Source: Candidatus Nanosynbacter sp. TM7-076
Lineage (GTDB): Bacteria > Patescibacteriota > Saccharimonadia > Saccharimonadales > Saccharimonadaceae
Direction: 5' to 3'
Length of the DNA stretch: 64,000 nucleotides
NCBI RefSeq assembly: GCF_022828325.1
Contig: NZ_JAJQJS010000004.1
Coordinates: forward strand, 1-64,000
Shown: in pieces, positions 16,893-25,515 of the stretch
How positions within the stretch are numbered: position 1 is the first letter of the stretch
How the letters are laid out: every line of letters starts with the position of its first letter
The notes under the pieces: model-generated
What the model was told of the DNA's origin: nothing
The model's database searches: none
What the model saw: only the letters and a program-made list of their open reading frames with translations
Translations under genes and position numbers: made by a program

Positions 16893-17657
16893 ATGGAGTT
16901 ACTGAAAACTGTTAAGCGAAGAACGTTTTGGAGCGAGTTGGTTTACTATGTCTTAAATATTGGCTTGGCGGCTGCACTACTTGTTATTGCTCAAGCGTTT
17001 CAGACTCCGTTTCCAGCGTTAGCGCTTGTCGTGCTGAGTAAATGGCGCATAATTGCTGTTCGTCCGCGTTTTTGGTGGGCAAACATTCAGGCTAACTTGG
17101 TTGACTTAACGGTCGGAATTGGTGTTGTTGGCCTTATGTATCTACCTACGTCGGTGTTTTATTTCCGCGTAGCATTGGCTGTATTATATGCAATTTGGCT
17201 AGTCGTGATTAAGCCGATGTCTAAGCGCTGGCAGGTTGCCATGCAGTCGTTGATCGCTATTTTTGTCGGCGTAACTGCTCTGATGGTGGTGTCATACGAG
17301 TGGCCAGTTTCTGTAGTTGTTATTCTGATGTTCTTGATTGGTTATAGTTCTGCGCGCCATTTCTTGCACAGCTATGACGAAGAACAAACGGTTTTACTTT
17401 CGGCAATTTGGGGGCTCGTCTTTGCTGAACTGGGCTGGCTGTCATATTATTGGACTTACAGTTACGGAAAATCACTATTTGGCGGCGTTTCACAGGTTAC
17501 AATAATCTTATTACTATTCTCGCTTGTCGCCAGTAAGGCTTACCAATCTTATAACAAACATAAAGCTATTCGATTCTCGGACATATCCGCTCCAGTGATT
17601 CTTACAGCCGGAATCATCTTAGTGATGCTAGTGTTCTTAAATTCTGTAGTAATTTAA
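16893..17657 (+). CDS. Polytopic membrane protein, function unknown
   Basis: A 254-residue protein with about eight hydrophobic segments, short loops and a basic start (MELLKTVKRRTFWSEL). No catalytic motif or named family is recognised. TATAAT at 16877-16882 lies ten bases before the ATG without a ribosome site. It follows the LCP gene closely and converges on prmC, overlapping its end by four bases. A role in envelope glycopolymer handling would fit the neighbour but is only a guess. Confidence 0.7.
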   Translation: MELLKTVKRRTFWSELVYYVLNIGLAAALLVIAQAFQTPFPALALVVLSKWRIIAVRPRFWWANIQANLVDLTVGIGVVGLMYLPTSVFYFRVALAVLYAIWLVVIKPMSKRWQVAMQSLIAIFVGVTALMVVSYEWPVSVVVILMFLIGYSSARHFLHSYDEEQTVLLSAIWGLVFAELGWLSYYWTYSYGKSLFGGVSQVTIILLLFSLVASKAYQSYNKHKAIRFSDISAPVILTAGIILVMLVFLNSVVI

Positions 17658-18478
17658 TCTTGGGCGCCAGTGAAACGCAGGACTAGGATGTAATTGAGAA
17701 CACTCTCTTTTATAAAACCATTTTTCACGGCTTCGTCAATTATTCTATTGTGCTGCTGAGGGTCCGCCTCGATAAATAGTAAACCTTCTGAGGTGAGACA
17801 TCGCGGTGCTTGTGAGATCAATTGCAATATTAACTTCAGCCCTTCGTCTTCGGCGAAAAGCGCAATATCTGGTTCGTATTGGAGTTCTGGAGATACGTCC
17901 CAATTCTTATCGACGTAAGGCAAATTGGCAAAAATGTAGTCGACTGGTTTGAGCTGGCCATTAAGTAATGATTGCTGTTGAATATGGACGTCCGCATTTA
18001 AGGCATTCGCATTTTTTTCTGCAATGTTTAAAGCTGGTTTGCTGATGTCGGATAGGATTACCGACAAGTTGCTCCTCTCTAATTTGGCAGTAATTCCCAG
18101 ACAGCCAGACCCTGTGCCAACGTCAATTAAAACTTTTTCGGCAATTTCACTGGCGGTCAGTTCTAAGAATAATGAAATTAGATCTTCGGATTCAGGGCGG
18201 GGAATTAAAACAGAGGGAGATACGGTGAATTTACGCCCGTAAAATTCTTTATAGCCCAGAATGTAGGCGATTGGTACGCGGTCTAACCTTAGATCTAGTC
18301 TGGCATTTGCGATGTCAAATCTTCTGGGGTCAATTTTTTCGTCCAGGTGAGCGTGTAGGTAAGTGCGGTTTTTTCGCAAAGTGTTGGCTAATATCAATTC
18401 AGCGTCTAATCTGGCGGACGGGATGCTTGCCGTTTTTAAGGATTTTGTGGCAATTTTTAGCCATTCAGAGATAATCAT
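17654..18478 (-). CDS. prmC: Release factor glutamine methyltransferase
   Basis: A 274-residue SAM-dependent methyltransferase that modifies the Gln of the GGQ motif in release factors. The N-terminal helical domain (about 1-85) contains YILGYKEFYGRKF. The SAM loop is DVGTGSGCLG and the substrate motif is NLPYV, a variant of the usual NPPY. The - strand TATAAT (18491-18486) lies seven bases before the ATG. It is normally beside prfA; here an orphan gene on the other strand (18619-19218) separates the two. Confidence 0.92.
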   Translation of the reverse strand: MIISEWLKIATKSLKTASIPSARLDAELILANTLRKNRTYLHAHLDEKIDPRRFDIANARLDLRLDRVPIAYILGYKEFYGRKFTVSPSVLIPRPESEDLISLFLELTASEIAEKVLIDVGTGSGCLGITAKLERSNLSVILSDISKPALNIAEKNANALNADVHIQQQSLLNGQLKPVDYIFANLPYVDKNWDVSPELQYEPDIALFAEDEGLKLILQLISQAPRCLTSEGLLFIEADPQQHNRIIDEAVKNGFIKESVLNYILVLRFTGAQD

Positions 18479-18555
18479 GTGGCTAATTATAACATATATC
18501 TATGGAATGTAAAAAGTAAAATGCTTGCAAAAACTGAGAAAAATGGTAAAAAGTA

Positions 18556-18584
18556 TTGACAAATCAAGAGAGAGAGTATTATAG
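18556..18584 (+). promoter_or_regulatory. Promoter of an orphan gene
   Basis: TTGACA (18556-18561) with TATTAT/TTATAG at 18577-18584. It occupies the upstream part of the open frame and so sets the start of the gene at ATG 18619. Confidence 0.6.
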
Positions 18585-18618
18585 GCTTCATATCATTAGC
18601 GAAAGGAATGAATATATA

Positions 18619-19218
18619 ATGGAATTGCCAAATAATACGCACAGTAGCGAAGCCGCAAAGCAAATGAAGTCTGTAGCAGAAGGATTTAATCCTGAACTGA
18701 CTACTGAAGAAAAAATACGGGCGGCAGCAGAATTTGAGGGTCTGGTTCTATCGACGTTTCTTAGATTCGCGGGAGATGCGAAAACTTATGACCATACTGT
18801 ACTAGAAGATGGGATAAAGTCGAGTATTCTTTTAGAAATTCCTCAAGAAGACGGATCTTGTGTATTGGTCGAAGTGGAGTCCGCTACGTTTGATGGGGGA
18901 GGTGAAGAACGATCCGTACGAATTATTGAGTCGGATGGGGGAGATAAAGAGAGACATCATTATTATATAGAAGATGATCAGGTTTTGAGGTACGATGACA
19001 ATCTTGCTGAGCGCTCGCGAGAGTTAAGGGGAGCGCTGCGCCCCGAAGAAAGTATCAGTATTGAGGGCATAAAGCGTGCGCTCGATATGTGTAGAAATGA
19101 AGTAGAGAATCGTAAATTAGAGCAACAAATGGGGCTAAATCGTCAACCAGTCGGTGTGGACGAAATAAGTAAGTTGGCAAAACTATTGGAGTCTGCTGAG
19201 CCGCGTAAGCCGTACTAA
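18619..19218 (+). CDS. Orphan acidic protein, function unknown
   Basis: A 199-residue soluble, acidic protein ([15 protein letters not shown]). It has no signal peptide, no membrane segment and no motif that could be named. The middle (residues about 70-130) looks like a beta-rich domain with [26 protein letters not shown] lies 11 bases before the ATG. It has its own TTGACA promoter and is inserted, on the opposite strand, between prmC and prfA, which are neighbours in most bacteria. It converges on prfA with overlapping stop codons. Confidence 0.7.
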   Translation: MELPNNTHSSEAAKQMKSVAEGFNPELTTEEKIRAAAEFEGLVLSTFLRFAGDAKTYDHTVLEDGIKSSILLEIPQEDGSCVLVEVESATFDGGGEERSVRIIESDGGDKERHHYYIEDDQVLRYDDNLAERSRELRGALRPEESISIEGIKRALDMCRNEVENRKLEQQMGLNRQPVGVDEISKLAKLLESAEPRKPY

Positions 19219-20285
19219 TTACCAGCATTCTGAGCTTTCAACTCGCGCTCATATCTCTGTAGATTTTCAATCAAATCGTCGATATCCCCGTTCATTGCAG
19301 CGGGGATATTGCTGCGGCTGTAGTGAATGCGGTGGTCGGTGATTCGGTCTTGCGGAAAGTTGTACGTTCGAATTTTTTCCGAGCGGTCGCCAGTTCCGAC
19401 CAACGAGCGTCGCTCGGCACTTAATTTGGCGTTTTCCTCGTCAATTTTCATCTGTAACAATCGCGAACGAAGCACGCTCATGGCTTTTTCGCGGTTTTTA
19501 ATTTGCGACTTTTCGTCTTGGTTTGTGACGATCATTCCAGTCGGCAAGTGGGTGATTCGTACTGCTGAGTCTGTCGTGTTCACACTTTGACCGCCGTGTC
19601 CGCTGGAGCGGTAAATATCAACGCGCAAATCGTTCGGATTTATTTCAATGTCAGCCTCTTCTGCTTCCGGTAAAACTGCCACAGTTACGGTTGAGGTGTG
19701 GACGCGACCTTGACTTTCAGTGACTGGAACTCGTTGAACTCGGTGTACGCCACCTTCGAACTTCAATTTAGAGTATGGTGCGTCACCCTTGATCATGAAG
19801 ATAACTTCTTTATAGCCGCCAGAATCATTGGCTGATTCGCTAATTAATTCTACTTTATAGCCGTTAGATTCGCACCAACGTAAATACATGCGGTATAGTT
19901 CCGCCGCAAACAATGACGCTTCATCGCCACCCGCGCCAGCGCGGATTTCCATGATGATATTTTTTTCATCGTTGGGGTCTTTCGGGGTAAGCAGGATGAA
20001 TAATTCTTCTTCTAATTCGGTCAATCGAGTTTCAGTTTCGGTAATTTCAAGTTTAGCCAGGGCAGCCAATTCGCCGCCTTCGTTAGCTAATTTTTTGGCT
20101 TCTACTAAGTTTTTTTCCAGGTTTTCTCGCTCTTCGCCTTTGGAGATAAGCGTTTCTAATTCTGAAAATCGTTTGTTTTTTACCGTAAAATCTGGTGAGC
20201 TGTAAGCATCAGGTTGCGCTAAAAAATTGCTCAAATCAGCTCGTTCATTTTTCAGAGAATCCATATCTAAAGAAATCTTTGCCAT
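19215..20285 (-). CDS. prfA: Peptide chain release factor 1
   Basis: A 356-residue RF1, which reads UAA and UAG. The catalytic GGQ is in [16 protein letters not shown]; the N-terminal helical domain and the motif [18 protein letters not shown] are intact. With prfB at 47870-48961 it implies use of all three stop codons. The - strand TATAAT (20300-20295) is nine bases before the ATG and no ribosome site is seen. It is divergent from a ParB-like orphan gene. Confidence 0.95.
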   Translation of the reverse strand: MAKISLDMDSLKNERADLSNFLAQPDAYSSPDFTVKNKRFSELETLISKGEERENLEKNLVEAKKLANEGGELAALAKLEITETETRLTELEEELFILLTPKDPNDEKNIIMEIRAGAGGDEASLFAAELYRMYLRWCESNGYKVELISESANDSGGYKEVIFMIKGDAPYSKLKFEGGVHRVQRVPVTESQGRVHTSTVTVAVLPEAEEADIEINPNDLRVDIYRSSGHGGQSVNTTDSAVRITHLPTGMIVTNQDEKSQIKNREKAMSVLRSRLLQMKIDEENAKLSAERRSLVGTGDRSEKIRTYNFPQDRITDHRIHYSRSNIPAAMNGDIDDLIENLQRYERELKAQNAGN

Positions 20286-20294
20286 ATCTATAAA

Positions 20295-20336
20295 ATTATA
20301 TCATACATTGACAAATGTTTCTCAGTATTGTATTAT
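20295..20336. promoter_or_regulatory. Divergent promoters for prfA and the ParB-like orphan
   Basis: TATAAT on the - strand (20300-20295) serves prfA. On the + strand TTGACA (20308-20313), 17 bases, TATTAT (20331-20336) serves the gene starting at 20346. Confidence 0.7.
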
Positions 20337-20345
20337 ATGGTGATA

Positions 20346-20939
20346 ATGAGAGAATGCAAGGTTGATTCGCGTGATTTGGTTTACGAAAATACTGATAAGT
20401 TGGTCGATGTTGGAAAATCGTCTGAGCTGGTGCAGTGTATTGAAGATCTTCCAGAGGATATCCCAGCAAACGATCCGAGAGTTGAATTAATTGTGAAGAG
20501 TTTGTTTAAGATTGACGCTCATCCAATAGAGAAGCCAGTTTCACTACGCGATTTAAATGAATTAATTAAAGATAATATTGCCAGTGAAACGAAAATATCT
20601 ATATATGAGGGTGAGTGGCCTGATATGAGAGCGATTCCGGGATCTGATATTCCGTTACCGGTTGAATTATTTGTGGCTGCACCGATGATTAAAGATTGGC
20701 GAGAAGGGCGAATGTCGGAGTCGAAAGGTGGGAAAAGTAGTCGCGATATTATTAGGCAATACGCAGAAATGAATCCGAAAACTAGCCCTCCAATACGCAG
20801 CGTAGATATTGTAGTGGATTCTGACGGCGGAGTATTTTTGGCTTTGCAAGGCGATGGTGCTCACCGCTTATGTGCTGCAAAAATGCGGGGAGACCGTGAA
20901 ATATTATGTCGCGAGATAAGTATTGTCAGATTGAACTAA
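20346..20939 (+). CDS. Orphan protein with ParB/Srx-like C-terminal motif
   Basis: A 197-residue soluble protein. Near the end, residues 169-182 read GDGAHRLCAAKMRG after a strand ending VFLALQ. This matches the nucleotide-binding pattern G-x-H-R-x-x-A-A of ParB/sulfiredoxin-fold proteins. The rest is not recognised. No DNA-binding domain follows, so it is not a partition protein. ATG 20346 is chosen because the upstream codons overlap the -10; the mRNA would be leaderless. It ends at a bidirectional terminator before rpmE. Confidence 0.65.
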   Translation: MRECKVDSRDLVYENTDKLVDVGKSSELVQCIEDLPEDIPANDPRVELIVKSLFKIDAHPIEKPVSLRDLNELIKDNIASETKISIYEGEWPDMRAIPGSDIPLPVELFVAAPMIKDWREGRMSESKGGKSSRDIIRQYAEMNPKTSPPIRSVDIVVDSDGGVFLALQGDGAHRLCAAKMRGDREILCREISIVRLN

Positions 20940-20947
20940 CGTAAAAT

Positions 20948-20975
20948 AAAACCGCCCAGTGATTGAGCGGTTTTT
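20948..20975. terminator. Bidirectional terminator
   Basis: AAAACCGC (20948-20955) pairs with GCGGTTTT (20967-20974), with T on one side and A on the other. It lies between the convergent ParB-like orphan and rpmE. Confidence 0.8.
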
Positions 20976-20999
20976 GAGTTGTCGGACTAATTCGTCAGA

Positions 21000-21344
21000 T
21001 TATTTAGTCTTTTTGTCTGATTTTGGAGAATCAGTTTTAGCTGCTTTTTTAGCGTTAGCTTTCTTTGCTTTGTTTGCCAAAGCTGCTTTACGAGCTTCAG
21101 CGGCTGCTTGACGAGCCTTAAAGCGATCAACACGACCTTCGGTGTCGATAATCTTTTCTTCACCAGTAAAGAATGGGTGTGAAGCTGATGAAATGTGAAC
21201 CTTAACTAATGGATATTCGTTGCCGTCTTCCCATTTGATAGTTTCGGTTGTTTGCGCTGTTGACTGAGTCAAGAACGCGAAGCCCGCTTGTTCGTCGCTA
21301 AATACGACAGGGCGATAGTTCTGTGGGTGAATACTGCTTTTCAT
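21000..21344 (-). CDS. rpmE2: Large ribosomal subunit protein bL31 type B
   Basis: A 114-residue bL31 of the zinc-free type: [15 protein letters not shown] and [19 protein letters not shown], without the CxxC pairs of type A. A Lys/Ala-rich tail of about 35 residues extends past the usual length. The - strand TACAAT (21359-21354) is nine bases from the ATG. Confidence 0.93.
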   Translation of the reverse strand: MKSSIHPQNYRPVVFSDEQAGFAFLTQSTAQTTETIKWEDGNEYPLVKVHISSASHPFFTGEEKIIDTEGRVDRFKARQAAAEARKAALANKAKKANAKKAAKTDSPKSDKKTK

Positions 21345-21435
21345 AACTGTTCAATTGTACATAATTTATCGGAAAATGTCAAAAGTCCGTTACCCTAACT
21401 TTGCTATTTTGGCGAAATTATGACATAATATAGGT

Positions 21436-22406
21436 ATGATTGAGTTACCGACCAGTCCTGATGCTTTGAGTGAGTTAAGTCCAGTGGCGCCGCCAAAGTT
21501 ATTATCGCAGGCTCAAGACGCTAGTCGAGGTAATCCTATGGTCTATGTAAAAGCGGATAATTATCTGGGCACGGAAACGAGCGACCCTTCGTTCATGAAA
21601 AGTCGATATAAAACGACTGAATACGAAGCGATAAATGATTTTGTGCAATTTATAGAGACGACAAAACATTATTTACCTGATTACATGGAGAATTGCGCTA
21701 AAGAATTAATAGATGAATTGGCGTTTTTGGGCATGTCGGAATTGCATTTTGCGGCAACAGCGCTAGCAAAAAGACTTAGGCATCATTTAGAAGTTGATAA
21801 TAAGCCGGTCTATGTTGACGTAGGAAATTCGCTAAGTCAGTGTCGTGTTAAAAACGAGATGAAAAGTAGTCAGTATATTTTAAGTCTGGTCTTATCTAAA
21901 TTTCCAGACGATGAATTCGAAGAATACAAAGGTAGATTGAAAGTGTATGGCGGCAGGGGTGAGATTGGCAAGAGCTCTAAGATTTTATTTCTCGATGATT
22001 GGATTATTAGCGGCGATCAGGTAAAGGAGCGAATTGCAGGATTTGAAGTGGATAATGATCCTGAGAGCCATGAGGCAAGCGTTTTGGTTATGGCGGCTAT
22101 GGCAGCATAAGTGCGTACTCCCAGTATGGAGGAGCAACATATCCTGTAGAGGCTTGCTACGTACTCAAGAATAGTCCTGATGCTGGGGGTATGAGTAGAG
22201 TGACGGGCATACATTCTTCGACCGATAATACATTTGGCTATGAAGTTGATGGTATAGCGTGCTGTGCTATCGAAGGGAGGATTCTCAAGGGGGAGAGAAT
22301 TGATAGGTTAACTTTACCTGCGTTGGTAAATATAGTACGACCGTATCGAAATGGTGAAGATTTTGATGGTTTATCGCGATTTAGACAATTGTTAGAAAGA
22401 GAGTAA
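21436..22406 (+). pseudogene. Phosphoribosyltransferase-like orphan gene broken by a frameshift
   Basis: The first part (21436-22110, 224 codons) carries LFLDDWIISGDQ at residues 184-195, the acidic PRPP-loop pattern of phosphoribosyltransferase-fold proteins, then stops after MAAMAA. The -1 frame is open from about 22074 through 22406 and reads on as ISAYSQYGGATYPVEACYVL and further to QLLERE. No ribosome site precedes the internal ATG 22191, so the second part is better read as the displaced C-terminus. The shift must lie between 22074 and 22108. An intact version would be about 320 residues. A sequencing error or programmed shift is possible. TAATAT at 21426-21431 lies four bases before the ATG. 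Confidence 0.65.
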
Positions 22407-22409
22407 TAT

Positions 22410-22438
22410 TTGCAGATTTATTGACTATTTGGTATAAT
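22410..22438 (+). promoter_or_regulatory. Promoter of rpsB-tsf
   Basis: TTGCAG (22410-22415), 17 bases, TATAAT (22433-22438) preceded by TGG. It gives a leader of about 70 bases. Confidence 0.7.
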
Positions 22439-22467
22439 CGCCAGGTAACTAATTTTAATGACACAAT

Positions 22468-22497
22468 CCGTTTCACACTCCAAATCGTGGGCGGATG
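22468..22497 (+). promoter_or_regulatory. Hairpin in the rpsB leader
   Basis: ATCCG and CGGAT frame the hairpin, with an inner CAC/GTG pair set off by a small internal loop. It lies between the promoter and the ribosome site AAAGGAG (22502-22509). Its place suggests autogenous control by uS2, known for rpsB leaders elsewhere; that is inference. Confidence 0.4.
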
Positions 22498-22515
22498 AGG
22501 CAAAAGGAGAAGAGA

Positions 22516-23244
22516 ATGTCTGTAAAGGTAGACATTAAGGCTTTGCTGGAGTCAGGTGTTCATTTTGGACACAAAACCAGCCGCTGGCACCCAAAGATGG
22601 CGCCATATATTCACAGTAAGCGTCAGGACAGTCACATTATTGACTTGACTAAGACCGTTGAAGCTTTGGATAAGGCTTTGCCGGAATTGACAAAGATTGC
22701 TGTATCAGGCCGCAAGGTTTTGTTCGTTGGTACTAAAAAACAAGCTAAAGACGTTGTTCGTGAAGCAGCTGAAAAGATCAACCAGCCATACGTAGTTGAG
22801 CGCTGGATTGGTGGTATGCTGACTAACGGTTCAACTATTGCTCAGCAAATTAAGAAGCTGAAGAATCTTGAAAAGCGAATGGCTTCAGGTGATTTGGAAA
22901 AGCGTTATAACAAGCTTGAGGTGCAGCGCTTCCAAGAGGAAATCGACAGCTTGAATATGAAATATGGCGGCATCAAGGATTTGATGGGCAAGCCAGGCGC
23001 TGTTGTTGTAGTTGACGCATTGACCGACGCAAATGCAGTTCGCGAGGCTCAAACTTTGGGTGTGCCAGTGTTTGCAATTGTTGACACCAACGTTAACCCA
23101 ACAGGAATTGATTACGTAATTCCAGGTAACGACGACGCTGTTAAGGGCATTCAATTGCTATTAGATTACTTCACCGCGGCTGTTGCTGAAGGTGCAGGTA
23201 GCGTAAAGGCTGAAGAAAAACCAGCTAAAAAAGAGGAGAAATAG
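22516..23244 (+). CDS. rpsB: Small ribosomal subunit protein uS2
   Basis: A 242-residue uS2. SGVHFGHKTSRWHPKMAPYI is the family signature and WIGGMLTNGSTI lies near residue 100. ATG 22516 is chosen because AAAGGAG lies seven bases upstream; the in-frame ATG at 22495 lies upstream of that site. tsf follows at once, the usual order. The C-terminus is Lys/Glu-rich. Confidence 0.96.
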   Translation: MSVKVDIKALLESGVHFGHKTSRWHPKMAPYIHSKRQDSHIIDLTKTVEALDKALPELTKIAVSGRKVLFVGTKKQAKDVVREAAEKINQPYVVERWIGGMLTNGSTIAQQIKKLKNLEKRMASGDLEKRYNKLEVQRFQEEIDSLNMKYGGIKDLMGKPGAVVVVDALTDANAVREAQTLGVPVFAIVDTNVNPTGIDYVIPGNDDAVKGIQLLLDYFTAAVAEGAGSVKAEEKPAKKEEK

Positions 23245-23245
23245 G

Positions 23246-23842
23246 ATGGGCGTTTCTGTTGACGATATCAAAAAATTGCGCGAATTGACCGGCGTAGGCT
23301 TGACTGACGCTAAAAAAGCTTTGGTTGAAGCTGAGGGCGATTTCGATAAAGCTTTGGAAGCTATGCGCAAAAAGGGCTTGACGAAAGCTGAAAAGAAGGG
23401 CGATCGTGAAGCTCGTGAAGGTTTGATCGAAAGTTATGTTCACTCTGGTCGAATCGGCGTTATCGTTGAGGTAAACTGTGAGACCGACTTCGTGGCTCGA
23501 CTTGATGACTTTAAGACGTTGGCGCACGAAATTGCTATGCAAATTGCAGCGATGAGCCCAAAGTATGTTTCTGAATCTGACATTCCGGCAGAGGAAATGG
23601 AGCGCGTTAAAACTGAGCTTATGGCGAGCGAATCTTTGGCAAGCAAGCCTGAAGAAATGCGCGAAAAGATCGTTGAAGGTCAATTGAAGAAGCATTTTGC
23701 TGAGCAGGTTCTTATGAGCCAGGCGTACATTCTGGACGATTCTAAGACTGTTGAGCAGCACGTTAAGGAAGCGATTGCGAAATTAGGCGAGAACATCGTA
23801 GTTCGTCAGTTTAAGCGAATCGAGCTGGGTGTAAGCGAATAG
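23246..23842 (+). CDS. tsf: Elongation factor Ts
   Basis: A 198-residue EF-Ts, the guanine-nucleotide exchange factor of EF-Tu. The N-terminal UBA-like domain reads KLRELTGVGLTDAKKALVEA and the core signature is EVNCETDFVAR. The protein is short, with one core subdomain reduced, as in many Gram-positives. GAGGAG precedes the ATG. A terminator follows; pyrH, its usual next neighbour, is absent. Confidence 0.95.
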   Translation: MGVSVDDIKKLRELTGVGLTDAKKALVEAEGDFDKALEAMRKKGLTKAEKKGDREAREGLIESYVHSGRIGVIVEVNCETDFVARLDDFKTLAHEIAMQIAAMSPKYVSESDIPAEEMERVKTELMASESLASKPEEMREKIVEGQLKKHFAEQVLMSQAYILDDSKTVEQHVKEAIAKLGENIVVRQFKRIELGVSE

Positions 23843-23862
23843 ATTTTCACGCAGAGAAGAAG

Positions 23863-23890
23863 TCGGCCGTAGCAATGCGGTCGATTTTTT
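23863..23890 (+). terminator. Terminator after rpsB-tsf
   Basis: TCGGCCG (23863-23869) pairs with CGGTCGA (23878-23884) with one G-U, then a six-base T run. Confidence 0.8.
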
Positions 23891-23893
23891 ATT

Positions 23894-23946
23894 TTGTCAA
23901 TATTTACCACAAGCATATTGACAATATCACAAATATGTGCTAGTAT
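23894..23946 (+). promoter_or_regulatory. Promoter with overlapping inverted repeat (candidate operator)
   Basis: TTGACA (23918-23923), 17 bases, TAGTAT (23941-23946) preceded by TGC. A perfect ten-base inverted repeat, TTGTCAATAT (23894-23903) and ATATTGACAA (23915-23924), has its right arm over the -35, as expected for a repressor site. Confidence 0.55.
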
Positions 23947-23999
23947 GGGTACATATCAAAAAAGCGGCATATAGCCGTAAAGAAACGAAAAGGAATAAT

Positions 24000-24320
24000 A
24001 TGAGTGAAAAGTTAGGCGAAAATACAGATTCTTCTCCCAATACAACAACTGACTGGAGTGCTTTAGAAGGAGATTATAATAAAGAGACTGATGTAAATCA
24101 GGCCAATCCAGAAACGACTAATGAACAGTTTAAAAAAGCTGTGATGGACGTTATTGCTGCTAGGGAAGAGTTGTTTTACCTTTCAGACCTGTCTAGAGAA
24201 AATCCAGAAGACGATGAGGTCCGGCAGGCTACTAGGGAGCAATCCGTGTTGGTGCAGGCTCTTATAGAGCGTAGGAATGAATTAGCAAATAAAAGAGTTA
24301 ATGAGCGACCTGCAGAGTAA
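24000..24320 (+). CDS. Small acidic orphan protein
   Basis: A 106-residue soluble protein. The first 45 residues are Asn/Thr/Glu-rich and probably disordered; residues about 46-100 form two charged helices (FKKAVMDVIAAREELFYL, then VLVQALIERRNELANKRV) that may be a coiled coil. It is not recognised. The start is set by AAAGGA upstream of ATG 24000; the earlier part of the frame overlaps the promoter. It stands alone between tsf and recF. Confidence 0.65.
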   Translation: MSEKLGENTDSSPNTTTDWSALEGDYNKETDVNQANPETTNEQFKKAVMDVIAAREELFYLSDLSRENPEDDEVRQATREQSVLVQALIERRNELANKRVNERPAE

Positions 24321-24344
24321 GTAGGGATTTAGTAGGAGAAATAG

Positions 24345-24375
24345 ATCCGCCTTCGTGTGAGAGGGCGGATTTTTA
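24345..24375. terminator. Terminator between the small orphan and recF
   Basis: ATCCGCC (24345-24351) pairs with GGCGGAT (24364-24370), followed by TTTT. It overlaps the recF stop codon region on the other strand. Confidence 0.75.
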
Positions 24376-25425
24376 TTGTGTGGAAATTATTGAGCAGCCG
24401 TCTTTTTGGTGGCGCGCATCTGTTGTGGTGACGATGAATTGATGATTCTGGATGGTTTCTTGGAGGAGCTTTTCGCGAGTGGCGTCTAGTTCCGAGAAAA
24501 CGTCGTCTAGCAAAATGAGCGGTCGAGATTGGCTGACTTCTGTCTGAAGTTCTAGCTCTAATAATTTGAACGCCAGCATAATGGTTCGCATTTCACCACG
24601 TGAAGCAACTTTAATGGCGGGCTGATTATGAAGGAAAATTGTGAAATCTTCGCGGTGTGGGCCAGCTGAAGTGAAGCCCGTAGCCATTTCATATTCGCGG
24701 GATTTTCCCAAGCGATTGAGTAGGGCTTGGTCGTAATTTTCCAGAGGTACAATAGCGCCATATTCGATGGATAATTGCGTATCTTTTCCCGCCAAAGATT
24801 CGTATAAATTTTTTATGCGAGGCTCGTTTATCTGGAGAAATTTGGCTCGTTTTTGGGCAATGTTGGTTGCGTATTGGACGAATTTTATGTCCCAGGCAAA
24901 CAGGTTGTCGCGCCAAATCGATGAGTCTTCTTGGTGGGATTTTAAGAGTTCGTTGCGCTGTAAAAGAGTGCGATTGAAAGCCCTTAAATCTGTGTCGTAT
25001 TTGGGGTCAAGTCGGGCAATTAAGCCATCCAGAAAATCGCGTCGTCGGGATGGTGAGGAGGAAATTAATCTTAGTTCGCTTGGCTCAAATAAAACAACTG
25101 GCAAGCGGTTTTTTCTGGTTAAGACTTTTGATTTATTGTCATTGATGATGAATTCTTTGTTGATTTTTCCGGAAATTGAATCTAGCTTAATACGTCGCTC
25201 GCCAAAATCGCCCTCCAGATGAACAATTGTTTGCGGAGCGTTCAGCGTCATACAATCGCTAAGGCTGCCACGAAAACTACTGCCGCGTAGCGCCACATAA
25301 ACCGCTTCAAGCAGATTTGTCTTACCGGTGCCATTTGGTCCAACGATTACCGTACCAGAATTGCTAAAAGTCGCTTCGTGCAAATGATAAGACCGGAAAT
25401 TGTATAACTTAATCTTAGAAATCAC
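24373..25425 (-). CDS. recF: DNA replication and repair protein RecF
   Basis: A 350-residue SMC-like ATPase that helps load RecA at gaps with RecO and RecR. Walker A is GPNGTGKT at 29-36, the signature is SRGEMRTIMLAFKLLELE and Walker B is LILLDDVFSELDATR. The start is GTG 25425: TATAAT on this strand (25437-25432, preceded by TGC) is six bases upstream, which excludes the longer frame to 25608 that would run across frr. It sits apart from dnaA/dnaN. recO is in the window (60831-61511). Confidence 0.94.
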   Translation of the reverse strand: MISKIKLYNFRSYHLHEATFSNSGTVIVGPNGTGKTNLLEAVYVALRGSSFRGSLSDCMTLNAPQTIVHLEGDFGERRIKLDSISGKINKEFIINDNKSKVLTRKNRLPVVLFEPSELRLISSSPSRRRDFLDGLIARLDPKYDTDLRAFNRTLLQRNELLKSHQEDSSIWRDNLFAWDIKFVQYATNIAQKRAKFLQINEPRIKNLYESLAGKDTQLSIEYGAIVPLENYDQALLNRLGKSREYEMATGFTSAGPHREDFTIFLHNQPAIKVASRGEMRTIMLAFKLLELELQTEVSQSRPLILLDDVFSELDATREKLLQETIQNHQFIVTTTDARHQKDGCSIISTQ

Positions 25426-25515
25426 TCTGTTATTATAGCACGGGGCGTAAGGCAAAATTAGCAGACAAGACGCTTGAAGTTTGATATAATAACGGATAGA
25501 TAAATTGGAGGAAAT

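Noticed and set aside
22074-22110. Programmed -1 frameshift site
   Set aside because: No X-XXY-YYZ heptamer with good re-pairing is present (CGTTTTG is poor) and no clear downstream stem was seen.
22191-22406. Independent 71-residue gene
   Set aside because: No usable ribosome site or promoter; the frame is open further upstream and continues the preceding gene, so it was merged as a frameshifted C-terminus.
24590-24610. A parS-like CACGTG stretch inside recF
   Set aside because: The flanks are not symmetric (TTTCAC before, GAAGC after, with two extra bases), so it does not match the 16-base parS palindrome.
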